From contig WBZZ01004172.1 of assembly GCA_019918135.1 (NCBI GenBank), forward strand, positions 182,501-212,500: DNA of 30,000 bases, read 5' to 3'. Position 1 is the stretch's first letter. Each line of letters begins with the position of its first letter. The notes below the pieces were generated by a model. The model saw nothing but the letters and a program-made list of their open reading frames with translations, had not been told where the DNA came from and searched no databases. The translations under genes were made by a program, and so were the position numbers. This stretch comes from Paulinella micropora. Its lineage: Eukaryota; Cercozoa; Imbricatea; Euglyphida; Paulinellidae. Below are positions 1 through 9,035 of this stretch, one piece after another.

Positions 1-28
1 CACCAACCACAGCGGACCGTGGTTGGTG
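1..28. repeat. Perfect 10-bp inverted repeat (stem-loop)
   Basis: CACCAACCAC at 1-10 is the exact reverse complement of GTGGTTGGTG at 19-28, with an 8-nt loop. It sits at the window edge, so it may be part of a longer structure to the left. No gene is visible around it. Confidence 0.6.
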
Positions 29-120
29 CGCGGCTGAAGTGCTGAGAGTTCTTGCTCGGGTTGTAGGAGGCAATAGCTTTTAAGCTACGCCACGCCCATA
101 GATTAAACATTAAAAATTAA

Positions 121-131
121 ACATATCTATA

Positions 132-169
<38 letters not shown>

Positions 170-220
170 CTTGTGATAGTTACTCCTGGCAAGGATGGTT
201 GGCCTACTTCACTTTACCTG

Positions 221-304
<84 letters not shown>

Positions 305-365
305 GCCTTCTTGCGTTAGTTACTTTCTCCTGGCCGGCATGGTTCTGGTCTACTTCACTTACTTG
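121..365. repeat. Minisatellite with nested (ATCT)n microsatellites
   Basis: Two tetranucleotide tracts (about 132-168 and 221-304) are each followed by a related unit of about 55 bp. The two units share blocks such as CTTCTTG, TTAGTTACT/ATAGTTACT, CTCCTGGC and CTACTTCACTT. The whole is therefore a two-copy tandem duplication of a microsatellite plus its flank. Apparent Tyr-Leu-Ser-Ile repeat ORFs here are translations of the microsatellite and not genes. Confidence 0.85.
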
Positions 366-657
366 GAACACTCAGGTCCAAGAGATAGATGGGAAAGCCT
401 CTAGAGACATAATTAATTAATTCATACATACATCACAGTACACACATATATATAATGTTACGTGCATAGGCAAGACACGATCTAGCCGTGACAAGGCAGT
501 GAGTATGTTGCGGTCTAGACAGCGCTAGCAGCAAAAATCATTTATTAAAAGGTAAAATGCGTAACAAAATGCCGCGGTAAACGTTGCTGCCGCCGAAATT
601 TAAGTGGCACACTTCATTTTTTCTCTTGAGTTTTGATCTCTTGATACCTCTTCCATC
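366..657. other. No gene seen
   Basis: AT-rich sequence with short ATACATAC and TATATA runs. I see no ORF, RNA gene or repeat that can be supported. Confidence 0.5.
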
Positions 658-1089
658 TTATCTCTTCGGCTTCCCACTCAGCTCTATGAGTGACAAGTAT
701 TGGGGATTGTATTCTGATACATATCTCCAGTGACCATAAAACTTAGTAAGCCTTCCGATTAATTCGTTGTCAAAGGCTGGGCCATTATCGGAACATATTG
801 TCTGTGGATTTCCTATGACACATAAGACGTTGTCTATTAATGCCTTTGCGGTTGTTGCCGCTGATGTATCGGGTACAGGTATTGCCCATACATAATTACT
901 GTATCAGTCAATAACCATCAGTGAAAATTTGTCTTTATTGGGCCCTACTTCTGGTAGTGGTTCATGATGATCGATGTGTAAAAATTCAAACAATCGTTTT
1001 TTTACGCAAACTTGCACTGTTTTAATAAAATATTCTCCACTTGTAGGAATAAGTGGGAAGTTGAAGAAATAAAATGGAAGTGGTATCAA
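658..1089 (-). pseudogene. Fragment of a retrotransposon-type integrase core
   Basis: Read on the minus strand this holds part of an rve-type (DDE) integrase core. LHIDHHEPLPEV carries the first Asp, an in-frame TGA follows at 904-906, then YSNYVWAIPV, and ICSDNGPAFDN carries the second Asp. The reading frame stops at 658 just where the catalytic Glu should come, so the domain is truncated. It resembles the integrase of the complete element in this window (shared ALIDNV block and YxSNYV pattern) but is far too diverged to be the same family copy. It is probably the remnant of another Ty3/gypsy element. A DDE integrase belonging to the AT-rich replicon is a less likely alternative. Confidence 0.7.
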
Positions 1090-1224
1090 AGAAATACAAA
1101 AGAGATAAAAATAAAGCGTTAAAAAAAAATTTAAAAAAAAAAAACATATATATATATGTATCTGTATATTAATACTATGATATATACATATATATATATA
1201 TACGAGGCTGGAATCGGCTCTAAG
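1090..1224. other. AT-rich tract with inverted TA repeats
   Basis: Poly-A and (TA)n runs. The segments around 1145-1162 and 1180-1202 are approximate reverse complements of each other and could form an AT stem. No coding signal. Confidence 0.45.
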
Positions 1225-1485
1225 CGGCTCTACGGCTTCAAAAAAAGGGTCGCGGGTATATACACAAACAAAAAATCAAACTCAAACGGCTCAAAAGATT
1301 TTTAAAACCGTGCCCCGCGGAGCACACAAACAAAAAAACAGACTCAAACGGCTCAAAACCGTTTAAAAACCGTGCCCCGCGGAGCACACAAACAAAAAAA
1401 AAACAACCTTAAACTGCTCAAGGGTTTCAAAAAACTGTACCCGCGGGGCACATATACAAAAAAAAAAAAAAAAAAAAAAAAAAAA
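1225..1485. repeat. 62-bp tandem repeat with GC palindromes, ending in poly-A
   Basis: Four diverged units begin at about 1225, 1287, 1349 and 1414 (spacing 62, 62 and 65). Each starts CGGCTC or CTGCTC and ends in a run of CAAA/AAAA. Units 2 and 3 carry the near-perfect palindrome GTGCCCCGCGGAGCAC (1310-1325 and 1372-1387), and unit 4 a variant at about 1437-1451. Such GC palindromes stand out in very AT-rich DNA. A run of 28 A follows (1458-1485). With the retrotransposon removed, this array lies just downstream of the tyrosine recombinase gene. A role as recombination or replication site is conceivable but unproven. Confidence 0.7.
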
Positions 1486-1688
1486 GTGTTTTTTGGTTTT
1501 TCTGCTTTCACCCTTTTCCTTATTTTCTTCTTTCTGTGTTTCTTATAAAATCGTGTTGGCGGCTTTTTGTCCGCTGTGGCTGTCTTTATTGTCGCTAATG
1601 TTTTTTTGCTGGCGTATCGGCCCGCACTAAAAAAAATGAAATTGAATTTGTGACAGTTTATTTTTTTTCTAGTTGCTTTTTTATTCTT
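1486..1688. other. T-rich stretch, no gene
   Basis: Low-complexity T-rich sequence between the tandem repeats and the last codons of the recombinase gene. No ORF or RNA gene can be supported. Confidence 0.4.
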
Positions 1689-1715
1689 TCACTTCTTCTT
1701 AAAATTTGCTTTTTT
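1689..1715 (-). pseudogene. Separated C-terminal end of the tyrosine recombinase gene
   Basis: These 27 nt on the minus strand read as Lys-rich codons followed by TGA (1689-1691). They continue, in frame, the Lys-rich tail that runs into the other edge of the retrotransposon at 16775. The 15-kb insertion therefore separates the final codons from the rest of the gene at 16775-17690. The flanking bases are oligo-T (plus strand) on both sides, which fits a short A/T target duplication (TTTTT at 1711-1715 against CTTTT at 16775-16779), though it is not exact. Confidence 0.6.
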
Positions 1716-2070
1716 TGCCTGTTCGATGTCAAAAGAATATATTTATTGATGCCTATCCTTTTACTCAACCAAATTTAAAAACTTCGCCAGTAACCCAATC
1801 TTCTTCACTTATATAAATAAAGATCAAAGATGGTGGGAAAATGTGGGAGACTAGCGAAGCCCAAAAACAACCAAGGCAAACACCAGCCAATTTCCGTTGT
1901 CCGGTCTAACGATAATATATTCTGACCTAAAAAGGGTAACGGACCTTTTTAGTAATATTATCATTATCCGGTTAAGAGTGCTATTAATATGAACAATCTC
2001 TTATTGTGTCTGGACCGACACGGGGGACGGTATTAATAAAGTAGCACATATTTACCTATCTGCGCCTACA
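1716..2070 (-). repeat. 3' LTR
   Basis: 355 bp, matching 16439-16774. Differences: 5 substitutions, plus 2-, 5- and 12-nt insertions relative to the 5' LTR. On the minus strand it starts TGTAGGCGC and ends in CA. It contains AATAAA (minus, complement of 1742-1747) as a possible poly(A) signal near its end. An internal inverted repeat pairs GATAATATATT..CTAAAAAGG with CCTTTTTAG..AATATTATC. Confidence 0.92.
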
Positions 2071-2083
2071 ATCCCCTCTCTCC
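2071..2083 (-). promoter_or_regulatory. Polypurine tract (plus-strand primer)
   Basis: The minus strand reads GGAGAGAGGGGAT directly before the TGTAGG start of the 3' LTR. This is the expected place and composition for the plus-strand priming site. Confidence 0.8.
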
Positions 2084-2773
2084 GGTTTATACCGATAACC
2101 CCTATTGACTAGGAGTAGAGAGGTAAATGTGAGCGGTAGGAATATGTGGGCTGTCGAGATTTGGCTCGAGGTTGATGGCTTCTCTTCCTTCTAGGAATCA
2201 GGTAGGCGATTGAAGGAAGGAAATGTAACTGTAGGCGTTACTCCGAATGATTTGGATTTCGGAACATATGCGAAATTCGAATTTGATTTCGAATTTAATT
2301 ATCAAATTTGAATTTAATTTCGCTCTACACTTCCCCCCCCTTGATGACCCTTGTCATCCAAATGTGAGGAGTAACTTCTTTTATTCTGGCTCTCCCGAAT
2401 AGGTCGGGTTCCCTGGCTGGGAGAAAGATAAGACTGTCGTGGAGATGCAGTATGCTCCCAATATCGAGCTTTTGGCCGCTAGATAAAGGATGCGTACCCT
2501 CACAGCGTGTTAGGATCCCCTTATTGGACAGAAGGCAATCGGGCCTGGATAGGAGTCCACCTATGAACAAATTTGTTAGCTATATGTGGGTAACAAACTT
2601 GCCCGTAGGTCGTCCATTTGCTGGAATGAACGGGCGCTTTGCCAGTCTAGATGTTTGTTTCGTTTTTGGTGTCCTCGGTGGACTTTTTGTATAGATATAT
2701 ACAATTGTATAGAGCCAGCTTGAAGTTATTTTTGAAAGTGTCTAGGAAAGTATACAACCCCTATTGGAGGGTC
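2084..2773 (-). other. Non-coding 3' region of the retrotransposon
   Basis: No convincing ORF. It holds an AT hairpin (CGAAATTCGAATTTGAT at 2271-2287 against 2301-2322) and an oligo-C run at 2333-2340. On the minus strand that run is a second polypurine tract followed by TGTAGAG, which resembles the LTR start. Small ORFs here show no family features. Confidence 0.5.
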
Positions 2774-3289
2774 TCAAAACACATCTCTCTCGTCTGCCTC
2801 CACGTATCGGATGAAATCGTCCTCTATGCTGGACTGGGAGGATGAGTGGTACCGCCCCTCTGGTTGGTCGAAGGGTGGGTCGTCGCGCTCGTGATCGAGT
2901 TGGATGCGGATCGTCTGCCGTTCGTCGTCGGATAGTTCGAACGGTCGGATCGACGACCGTGGTTGGTCGTACTCAGGGTATAGCCGTAGCATTATGTCCC
3001 CGAGTTTATATTCGTACACTTGCTCCCACCGTGGGTAACAGTGTCGAGAGTGGTATATATAGTCCAATGGCTTTGTAGCTTTGTGCCATCTGAACTCTTC
3101 GTCTTGCACCGCGCTGTCCCACTCTGGACGAGCGTGATAACGGAAGTTTCGAGCCCACCTCTCCGCGCAGGATTGGAGGCGTTGAGGGTCGGTTGGGCGG
3201 GCGTTTTCGCTGTCAAGCAAGACATTGAGTAGGTATCCATGGCCGTTTTGGAACAGACGATAGCGAACGGCTATGAGCCATACCGCCAT
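2774..3289 (-). pseudogene. Retrotransposon accessory ORF, C-terminal block
   Basis: A 171-residue ORF rich in Trp, Tyr, Arg and acidic residues, with PRWEQVYEYKLGD and an acidic, Ser-rich C-terminus (SSSQSSIEDDF). It overlaps the end of the upstream ORF (3271-4506) by 19 nt in another frame. The upstream ORF stops abruptly at 3271, so the two may be one protein broken by a 1-nt indel near 3280-3290. I recognise no domain. It is in the sense direction of the element, downstream of integrase, where retroviruses and errantiviruses carry env, but I see no signal peptide or fusion segment in this part. Confidence 0.5.
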
Positions 3290-4506
3290 GTGTTCTTGTT
3301 GAAAACGGAGATAATGTCTTTGTCGTAACCTTGCCGCTCCCTGAAATCGGTCGGGGATTGTAGATGGCTGGGGGCGATAGTAGCTCCGCCTATGGTAGGG
3401 AGAGGGTGAAATATATGTGACGCCACTATCTGATAGGCAGGGGGTAGGGGACGGTTATTGGGCACTCTCCTCAAGGGGCACTCCAAGGGCCTCCTTGATT
3501 TGGCGCAACTCGTCACCTTCCGCCGACAGATTGAATGGGAGATCGCGGCCCTTTCGGAGGTGATAGGCCCGATATGCCTGAACCTCGTCCGGGAGGGTAG
3601 GCCCGCTCTCTCCAGGAGTCGGTAGTAGGCACTGATGTCCAATTGTGACCATCGGAGCCTTCGGAGCTCGTAGGGTTCCAAGAGCTGTTTGGGCAGCGCT
3701 TTGATGCTATAAAATCGGAGCACATACGCTATTTGTTGATCGGACAAGCTAGCCCAGCCTGTGATGGTCCGAGTCAACGCCCACTGCTCCATGGTCAGTG
3801 ATGTAGGATCCCCCGGAATGGGTGTGTAGGGTACCACGTGTGGGAGTGGATTTTCGGGCCAGGTTGGCGGGCCCTGAGGAACTTGCCACGATCTAGTAAC
3901 TGGGTACTGCCATGGTCGTTCCCTCTCATAGGATTTGTGCTCCAGACACATATGTGGTCCCCATCGCTCTGGCAACATGTATAGGTCGGGGGCAAGGATC
4001 CACTTGTGTCCGCAGTTATGGCTGCCGTGGGAGGGCACTGAACGCAAACCACCGCAGGTCACTCGGAGACGGTTCTCGGCATGTACCGCGTAGTGGTAGG
4101 ATGGGGTGTGAGAGTATACCCCCCGCTCATCTTGCATTGGTGGAAGTGGCGGTGGTATGCTTTCCTCAGGTACGACCCCGTGGGCCGGTTCGTCCTCAAG
4201 TAGGTGAGCATCCGGTAACCAGTTGACCTGGTTGCCAACGAGCATATGCCGATATGGCTCCGCCGTTGGTTTGAACGGATTAGAACGCGGATTGGTTGTA
4301 TGTTTGAGCGCTGGGCATTCAAGCCGTAGGCGGCGCTCTGCGTCCGTGATATCCGGGTACGGAGGGTATATGCGATGCATTTGGCGTGACGCCGGGTCAA
4401 AGGCGTATCGAACGGGTCTTTCGCACTCCTCGCTCGCCTCGTACCCTTGGACGAGGTGAGGATCCATTCCCCGTAACATGGTTTGCATCGGGATGCGATA
4501 CGGCAT
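3271..4506 (-). pseudogene. Retrotransposon accessory ORF, central block
   Basis: About 412 residues from the ATG at 4506. The frame stays open upstream to about 4612, next to the stop of the membrane-segment ORF at 4617, which suggests a single interrupted gene. The product is rich in Pro, His, Tyr and Arg, with scattered Cys and His (CGGLRSVPSHGSHNCGHKW) that could bind metal. No known domain recognised. Its function in the element is unknown. The open length in such GC-rich sequence, on the same strand as pol, supports real coding. Confidence 0.5.
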
Positions 4507-4616
4507 CAATAATTGGTTGACGCGTGCATAGTTGACCCTCTGGGGTGGGCTGGAAGGGGGAGGTTTGAGTACCCCTGATTTGGATTCCCATCGGATGACG
4601 CGGTAGATTTTCTGGC

Positions 4617-5498
4617 CTACCGGTTTATTCCATGACAGTATACTGGCCGGTCGATTGGGCCGTATACGTACGGGATATCATCCTTTTTGTGGAAGTATGC
4701 CACAAATTCCTCTTCCCTGCCCCAGTGTTGGGGTTGTTCGGGTGGTGGGCAGCGATGGTGTTGATAATCCAAGTTGTAAGGCGTGGGGACGGGTTTTTCC
4801 TCCTCGACCGGGTTTAACCCGTCGCTGTATTTATCGGGCTCGGTTTTATCCTTGCACCCGAACCGCCGCCAATATTCACGGCGAGCCTTTAAGCGTCGCT
4901 TAGCTCGGTTGCGCGCCATGACTTCAGCATCACTGTCCTCACCCGACTCGTAATCGGTGTCGGATTGATCGAACTCGTCCGGTACGCGCCATGGTTCCGG
5001 GTCAACCCATGGTTGTTGAAGGATACCCTCTGGGTCGACGTCCTCATCCGTCGCAGGTGAGGAAGGTGTGCGCGCAACACTAGCCGGCGTTGCGGCTCCC
5101 TCCGGGCTCATGTGGGTAAGCTCGGTGTTCGAGTGATCGGAAAGAGTGCTGAGTGGGGTTCTAGGTGAAGTAGGGCTCGGTCGGGGTTGGGCGGGTCCCT
5201 CCGGAATGGTTCCGGCCCCCTTGGCATCCGAGTGTGCTGTTTTGTGTCGTTTGTGCGGTGGGGTGGCGAACCTGGGGCTCTCCGAGATAGGTAAATCGGA
5301 CCCAGACGGTTGTTTGGCCTCCGGCTGCGCCCCTGCTATCGGCTGGCCTTCTTGCCTCTGGTCCGATGCTTTTCCCTTGTCGACCGCGATGACTTGCATT
5401 AGCAAGTGTACCACCGCGATAACGCACACCGACGCCACGCACGCTAATAGGAACGCTAGGTACTGCTCCAGCGCTGTTTGCATGCCTATAGGTGGCAT
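4617..5498 (-). pseudogene. Retrotransposon accessory ORF with one membrane segment
   Basis: I take the ATG at 5498 as start. A hydrophobic stretch (YLAFLLACVASVCVIAVVHL) lies about 13 residues in, long enough to cross a membrane once, so it would act as a signal anchor. The remaining 250 residues are acidic and rich in Pro, Ser and Thr, then turn basic (AKRRLKARREYWRRFG). It stops at 4617 at a TAG. In another frame the coding potential runs on towards 4506, so one frameshift probably splits this gene. The position after integrase resembles env, but the topology (N-terminal anchor, long hydrophilic tail) does not match a typical retroviral envelope protein. Confidence 0.5.
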
Positions 5499-6222
5499 AA
5501 GGGCTTGATCGTCTGTATGTCTGTGAGCCAAAATTATGAGCAAGGCAAGTGTGTTTGCTGTGAATTATGGGATGTTTGTCGTCTTTGCACACTTGCTTAC
5601 TTATGTACATGTCAACAGGGGGATTTGGGTGCGACGTGAGCCCTTGGATCCCTTCGCCTGTCCGTACTTAATGCCTCGGCATTATATATGAATCGGGCTG
5701 TCTTGGAATAGGGACACTTAAGTGCATGAATGAAGTATATATGCTTATGGCTCTTGGTGTTTTTCAACCTTCCACCCAAACAACAAGATAGGGAGGACGT
5801 GACATAAATGACGTAACCTTCTGTGGAGAATAATTTATCACCCTACACATGCCAGAGCCGCGGTAGTCGGGCTAGCAACTCCGGAGGAGGCGAGTGTGAT
5901 GTGCAATGGCCAGGTTGAGCTAGCCAAAAATTATTCCGACCCATGGTGGTAACACCAACTACCGACCCGTCAAGATACCTTCAGGGCCGTCGCACCCCAC
6001 GGAGGGCGGGGCAGGGTCACTTTTTCCGTTTATTACATCATGTTAGGTCCAATCCCCTCTTTCCCGTAGAAGAGCGGACTTAGGTAGTATTTTAAACAAG
6101 ACAGAGGTATCTTCGGGTGTGTTTCTAGTATGGTAGTGGCTAGGTTTCCGCTCGGTGCGGTTGGGCCCGGTACCCCTATACTACCCGTGTTCGGCTATGC
6201 GTTTCATCGATCATCACCTCGA
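5499..6222 (-). other. Non-coding spacer inside the retrotransposon
   Basis: About 720 bp between the integrase-overlapping ORF and the membrane-segment ORF. No supported ORF. It is long enough to hold a splice acceptor or promoter for the downstream ORFs, but I cannot identify one. The sequence around 5820-6060 is unusually GC-rich and contains no obvious repeat. Confidence 0.4.
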
Positions 6223-7038
6223 CTACTTTCGAGCCCGTTTGGATTTAGCAGCTTGGCCTAGTCGGCCGGGTTTGTATTTCCCTGGTGCTGGTGCCCCTAT
6301 GAGACCGGTAGAGATGCCTTCGGCGGCTATCTCGTCCCATACCGGTATTGGGATTCGGCCATGTTGGAGGTCGAATGGGTAATCTAGCACCATGCGCGGC
6401 CATACTTGGATCTGCCAGGGCTTGTATCCGGGCGATTTATCGGTAATGCCCTTCCAGAACGTCTCTACGTTTTCCCCGTCCCGATACACCGGGTAGAAGA
6501 CTCGGGATTCAGGATCGTCAAGGTCTTGGTGTGACCGATAGTGTAGGATGGGCGGTTCGGCCGAGGTCGCTTTGTTCGCCCTGGTGGTGCGGACCTTCGG
6601 TTCCCATTCCTTGACTTTCATTAGGAAGAAGTCATTTAGGCAATCGTCGCCTACGTGGGCCGTCGGTGGACGGAGGATATATATCTTACCCACGTGCCAA
6701 TGGATGGTCTTAACGTCTTCGCCTTTCTTCAGCTTGGACTCACCCGGTGGGCGCTGAGGGGCGATGTCCGCTTTTTCCTCCTGTTCGGTCTGCGGATGGA
6801 TATCCGGCCGCGGAGCTATGACTGCCGGGGAGGATCCGTCATCTTGGTCGATGTCCATACCCTCTTGGCTGGGCGCTGATGCTGCGTTATTCTTCGCGGC
6901 CGGGATCGGCTGATCGGGATTACCCTTCGCCTCGGCCGTCTTATCACGGCGCTTAGGCGGTGCACGCAAGCTCACGTTCAGCTTTTGGATAACATCCGCC
7001 ATTGTCTCGTTTCGGTCGAGCATGGGGTTAAAGCGCAT
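6223..7038 (-). CDS. ORF overlapping the integrase C-terminus; possible targeting domain
   Basis: A 271-residue ORF starting ATG at 7038, 11 nt before the integrase stop at 7028 and in another frame. The first 110 residues are charged and low-complexity. A compact domain follows with IHWHVGKIYILRPP, DDCLNDFFLMKVKEWEP, DDPESRVFYPVYRDGE and YKPWQIQVWP, and the end is basic (KSKRARK). The Trp/Tyr-rich, beta-like domain directly after integrase is where many Ty3/gypsy elements carry a chromodomain or other chromatin-binding module. It does not match the chromodomain pattern, so a chromatin-targeting role is only inference. It could be made by reinitiation or frameshifting from integrase. Confidence 0.6.
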   Translation of the reverse strand: MRFNPMLDRNETMADVIQKLNVSLRAPPKRRDKTAEAKGNPDQPIPAAKNNAASAPSQEGMDIDQDDGSSPAVIAPRPDIHPQTEQEEKADIAPQRPPGESKLKKGEDVKTIHWHVGKIYILRPPTAHVGDDCLNDFFLMKVKEWEPKVRTTRANKATSAEPPILHYRSHQDLDDPESRVFYPVYRDGENVETFWKGITDKSPGYKPWQIQVWPRMVLDYPFDLQHGRIPIPVWDEIAAEGISTGLIGAPAPGKYKPGRLGQAAKSKRARK

Positions 7039-8356
7039 AGGGTCCCTGCCACATAGGGAAGAGCTTCACACTGACCAAGTTGGGGACCTGCGGGACGTAC
7101 AGGAATACTAGGTCCCCCGCATGGTACTCTCCCGATTCATACTTGACCTTGGATGGTGTGTTCTGGTTTTGGCGGCTGGCCTTTTCAGCCTCTCGGGCCT
7201 TGGCCACATAATGTCGAGCTTCCGCCATCACCCTTAGGCGACATGCGAAGAGCTCCTCGTGTTCTAGGAATCCGCCTTCCGGGCGGTGCGGGAGCACCAT
7301 GTCTTCCGGAATACGTAGATGGCGGCCGTACACGAGCAAGTTTGGGGAGGCGCCAGTGGTCTTCCCACCCAACGCCTTCGAGCCCGTATTGTTCATAGAG
7401 AACACAAATGACGGAAGTGCCTTATGCCAGATGTGTTGGTTATCACGGCAGTATTGTTGGAGGGCGGCTTTGAGCGGCCTATGTACCCTTTCTATCTTGC
7501 CGTTGCTCTCTGGCGAGTATGCCGTGACATACTTCCATTTAAATCCCCACGCCGCAGACAGCTGTGCTGAGAGCTCATTGGTGAACTCTGAGCCCCTATC
7601 GCTGTATACGTTCTTGGGTACTCCCGTGTACCGAAAGACGTTATCGATCAAGGCTTCGCATGTCGATGCTGCGTCCTTCTCCTTGACCGGAGCCGCGAAC
7701 ACGTAGTTCGAAAAGCGGTCGATGGCGGTCAGGATGTACCGGTAGTTATGCTGTTCTGCTCGTGGTAGTGGGCCCACGAAGTCTATGTGTAAGGTCTCAA
7801 AGAGGTCTTCTGTAAACTTATATTCGCCGTACAGGCCTCTGAGAGTTTGGGTAGCAGACCTAGACGGGTGAACATTCTTCGGCACCCAGAACGACTGATT
7901 CTTATTGGAAAAGAACGCGTTCATGGAGTGTTCATGTTCGTGGGTCTGGCCCTCCCGTATATCCCCTTCGCTGAGGATGTCTGACTGCGTATCAATCTTC
8001 TCAAGGAGATCCCTCCAGTCTTCCGCGTCGTGCTTAGCACAGCATACGCGGCGGATAGACTCGAGGTTTTCCAGCAGCTGCTCTTGGGTATCCGTCTTAT
8101 ATCCCGGTTGCCAGCTGATGGAGCTGGTGGCTATATATGCCATACCCGTAGGCAGTGTGTCTGTGAACCCCGGCGTGTGTTCGCTGGCCAACCAGTCGTC
8201 GTTGCCAGTCCACACGACAAGGCATGCCGTTGGTGTGTGCATGGCGAACCGGTCAAGTCCGTCCCCGATGGAGCCTTTGACTCTCGGCATTCGGGAAAGG
8301 CTGTCCGGGACAGTGTTTTCCTTGCCTTTGATGTACTCGATGGTGAAATCATACAA
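7028..8356 (-). pseudogene. Ty3/gypsy integrase (tail of RNase H, then IN)
   Basis: A 442-residue open frame. It begins with the usual end of RNase H (YDFTIEYIKGKENTVPDSLS), in the same frame as the RNase H ORF and separated from it only by a TGA at 8360-8362. The rve core has Asp192 (LHIDFVGPLP), Asp253 (YSDRGSEF) and Glu289 (NGKIERVHR): exactly D,D35E. The N-terminal HHCC zinc domain is not intact. HEHEH and FFSNKNQSFWVP are present, but the two Cys residues expected before the core are missing, so a small deletion is likely around residues 158-170. The C-terminus has the GPY-like LFPMWQGPYAL. It integrates element cDNA into host DNA. Confidence 0.9.
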
Positions 8357-8359
8357 GGC

Positions 8360-9035
8360 TCATTCCGAATGCCATCTCGCTAGCCGGCCCGTATGTTCCT
8401 TGTCCATGAGCCATCTCAGGTTAGCATGGTCGGTTTGGACTAGTATATTCGGTGCGCACCACAAGTACTCTCGCAGCCGGCTGAATGCCCACACTATCGC
8501 CAACGCTTCACGTTGCCGTGTGCAGTAGTTCACCTGTTCGGGTGTCAGCTTTTTGCTGACGAACATGATTGGCCGGAGTTGCTTGTGAGCGGAGTCGTAT
8601 TGCTGTAATACCGCCCCGACTGCATATTTGGATGCGTCAGTAGCGAGTACGAAGCGCTTTTCGAAATCGGGTAGAATTAGGACTGACCCGCCCTCTGTAA
8701 GAGGGTCTCTTGTTAAAGCTTCCTTCAATTTGTTATACGTCTCTTCGGCCGCGGGTGGCCACTCCCCATACGGGTCACCTTTAAGGCAGAAATCCCGTAG
8801 AGGTTTGACGAAGTCTTGGAAGTTAGGAATAAACTCGGAATAGACTTGTGCCATACAGAGGAAAGAGTGTAGCGCTGTGCGTGTGTTAGGGCGCGGGAGG
8901 GAACGGATGGCGTCCCGCTTCTCCGGCTTTAGCACTATTTCGCCCCCTTGTACCCTGTATCCTAGATAGTCGATGTGATCGTGTGCGAACGAGCACTTCT
9001 CTGGGTTCAGCTTCAGGCCGAAGGCCTCAAGCGGC
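8360..9035 (-). pseudogene. RT connection and RNase H domain
   Basis: In the +1-shifted frame relative to RT, this carries the end of the RT thumb (LKLNPEKCSF, YLGYRV) and the tether, then RNase H with ATDASKYAVGAVL, QREALAIVWAFSRLREY and VQTDHANLRWL. These hold three of the conserved acidic catalytic residues (two Asp and one Glu). The open reading frame proper starts at 8935, but family-like sequence extends back to about 9035, where a 1-nt deletion separates it from RT. It ends at an in-frame TGA (8360). It degrades the RNA strand of the RNA:DNA hybrid during reverse transcription. Confidence 0.88.

Noticed and set aside
195..420. ORFs of about 70 codons with Tyr-Leu-Ser-Ile repeats
   Set aside because: They are translations of the (ATCT)n microsatellite in two frames and have no other coding support.
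1225..1460. CRISPR array
   Set aside because: The whole 62-bp unit repeats without unique spacers, and the context is eukaryotic.
2084..2334. A longer 3' LTR starting at the oligo-G tract near 2333
   Set aside because: The matching sequence at the 5' LTR stops at 16774, where the recombinase reading frame begins, so the LTR cannot extend further.
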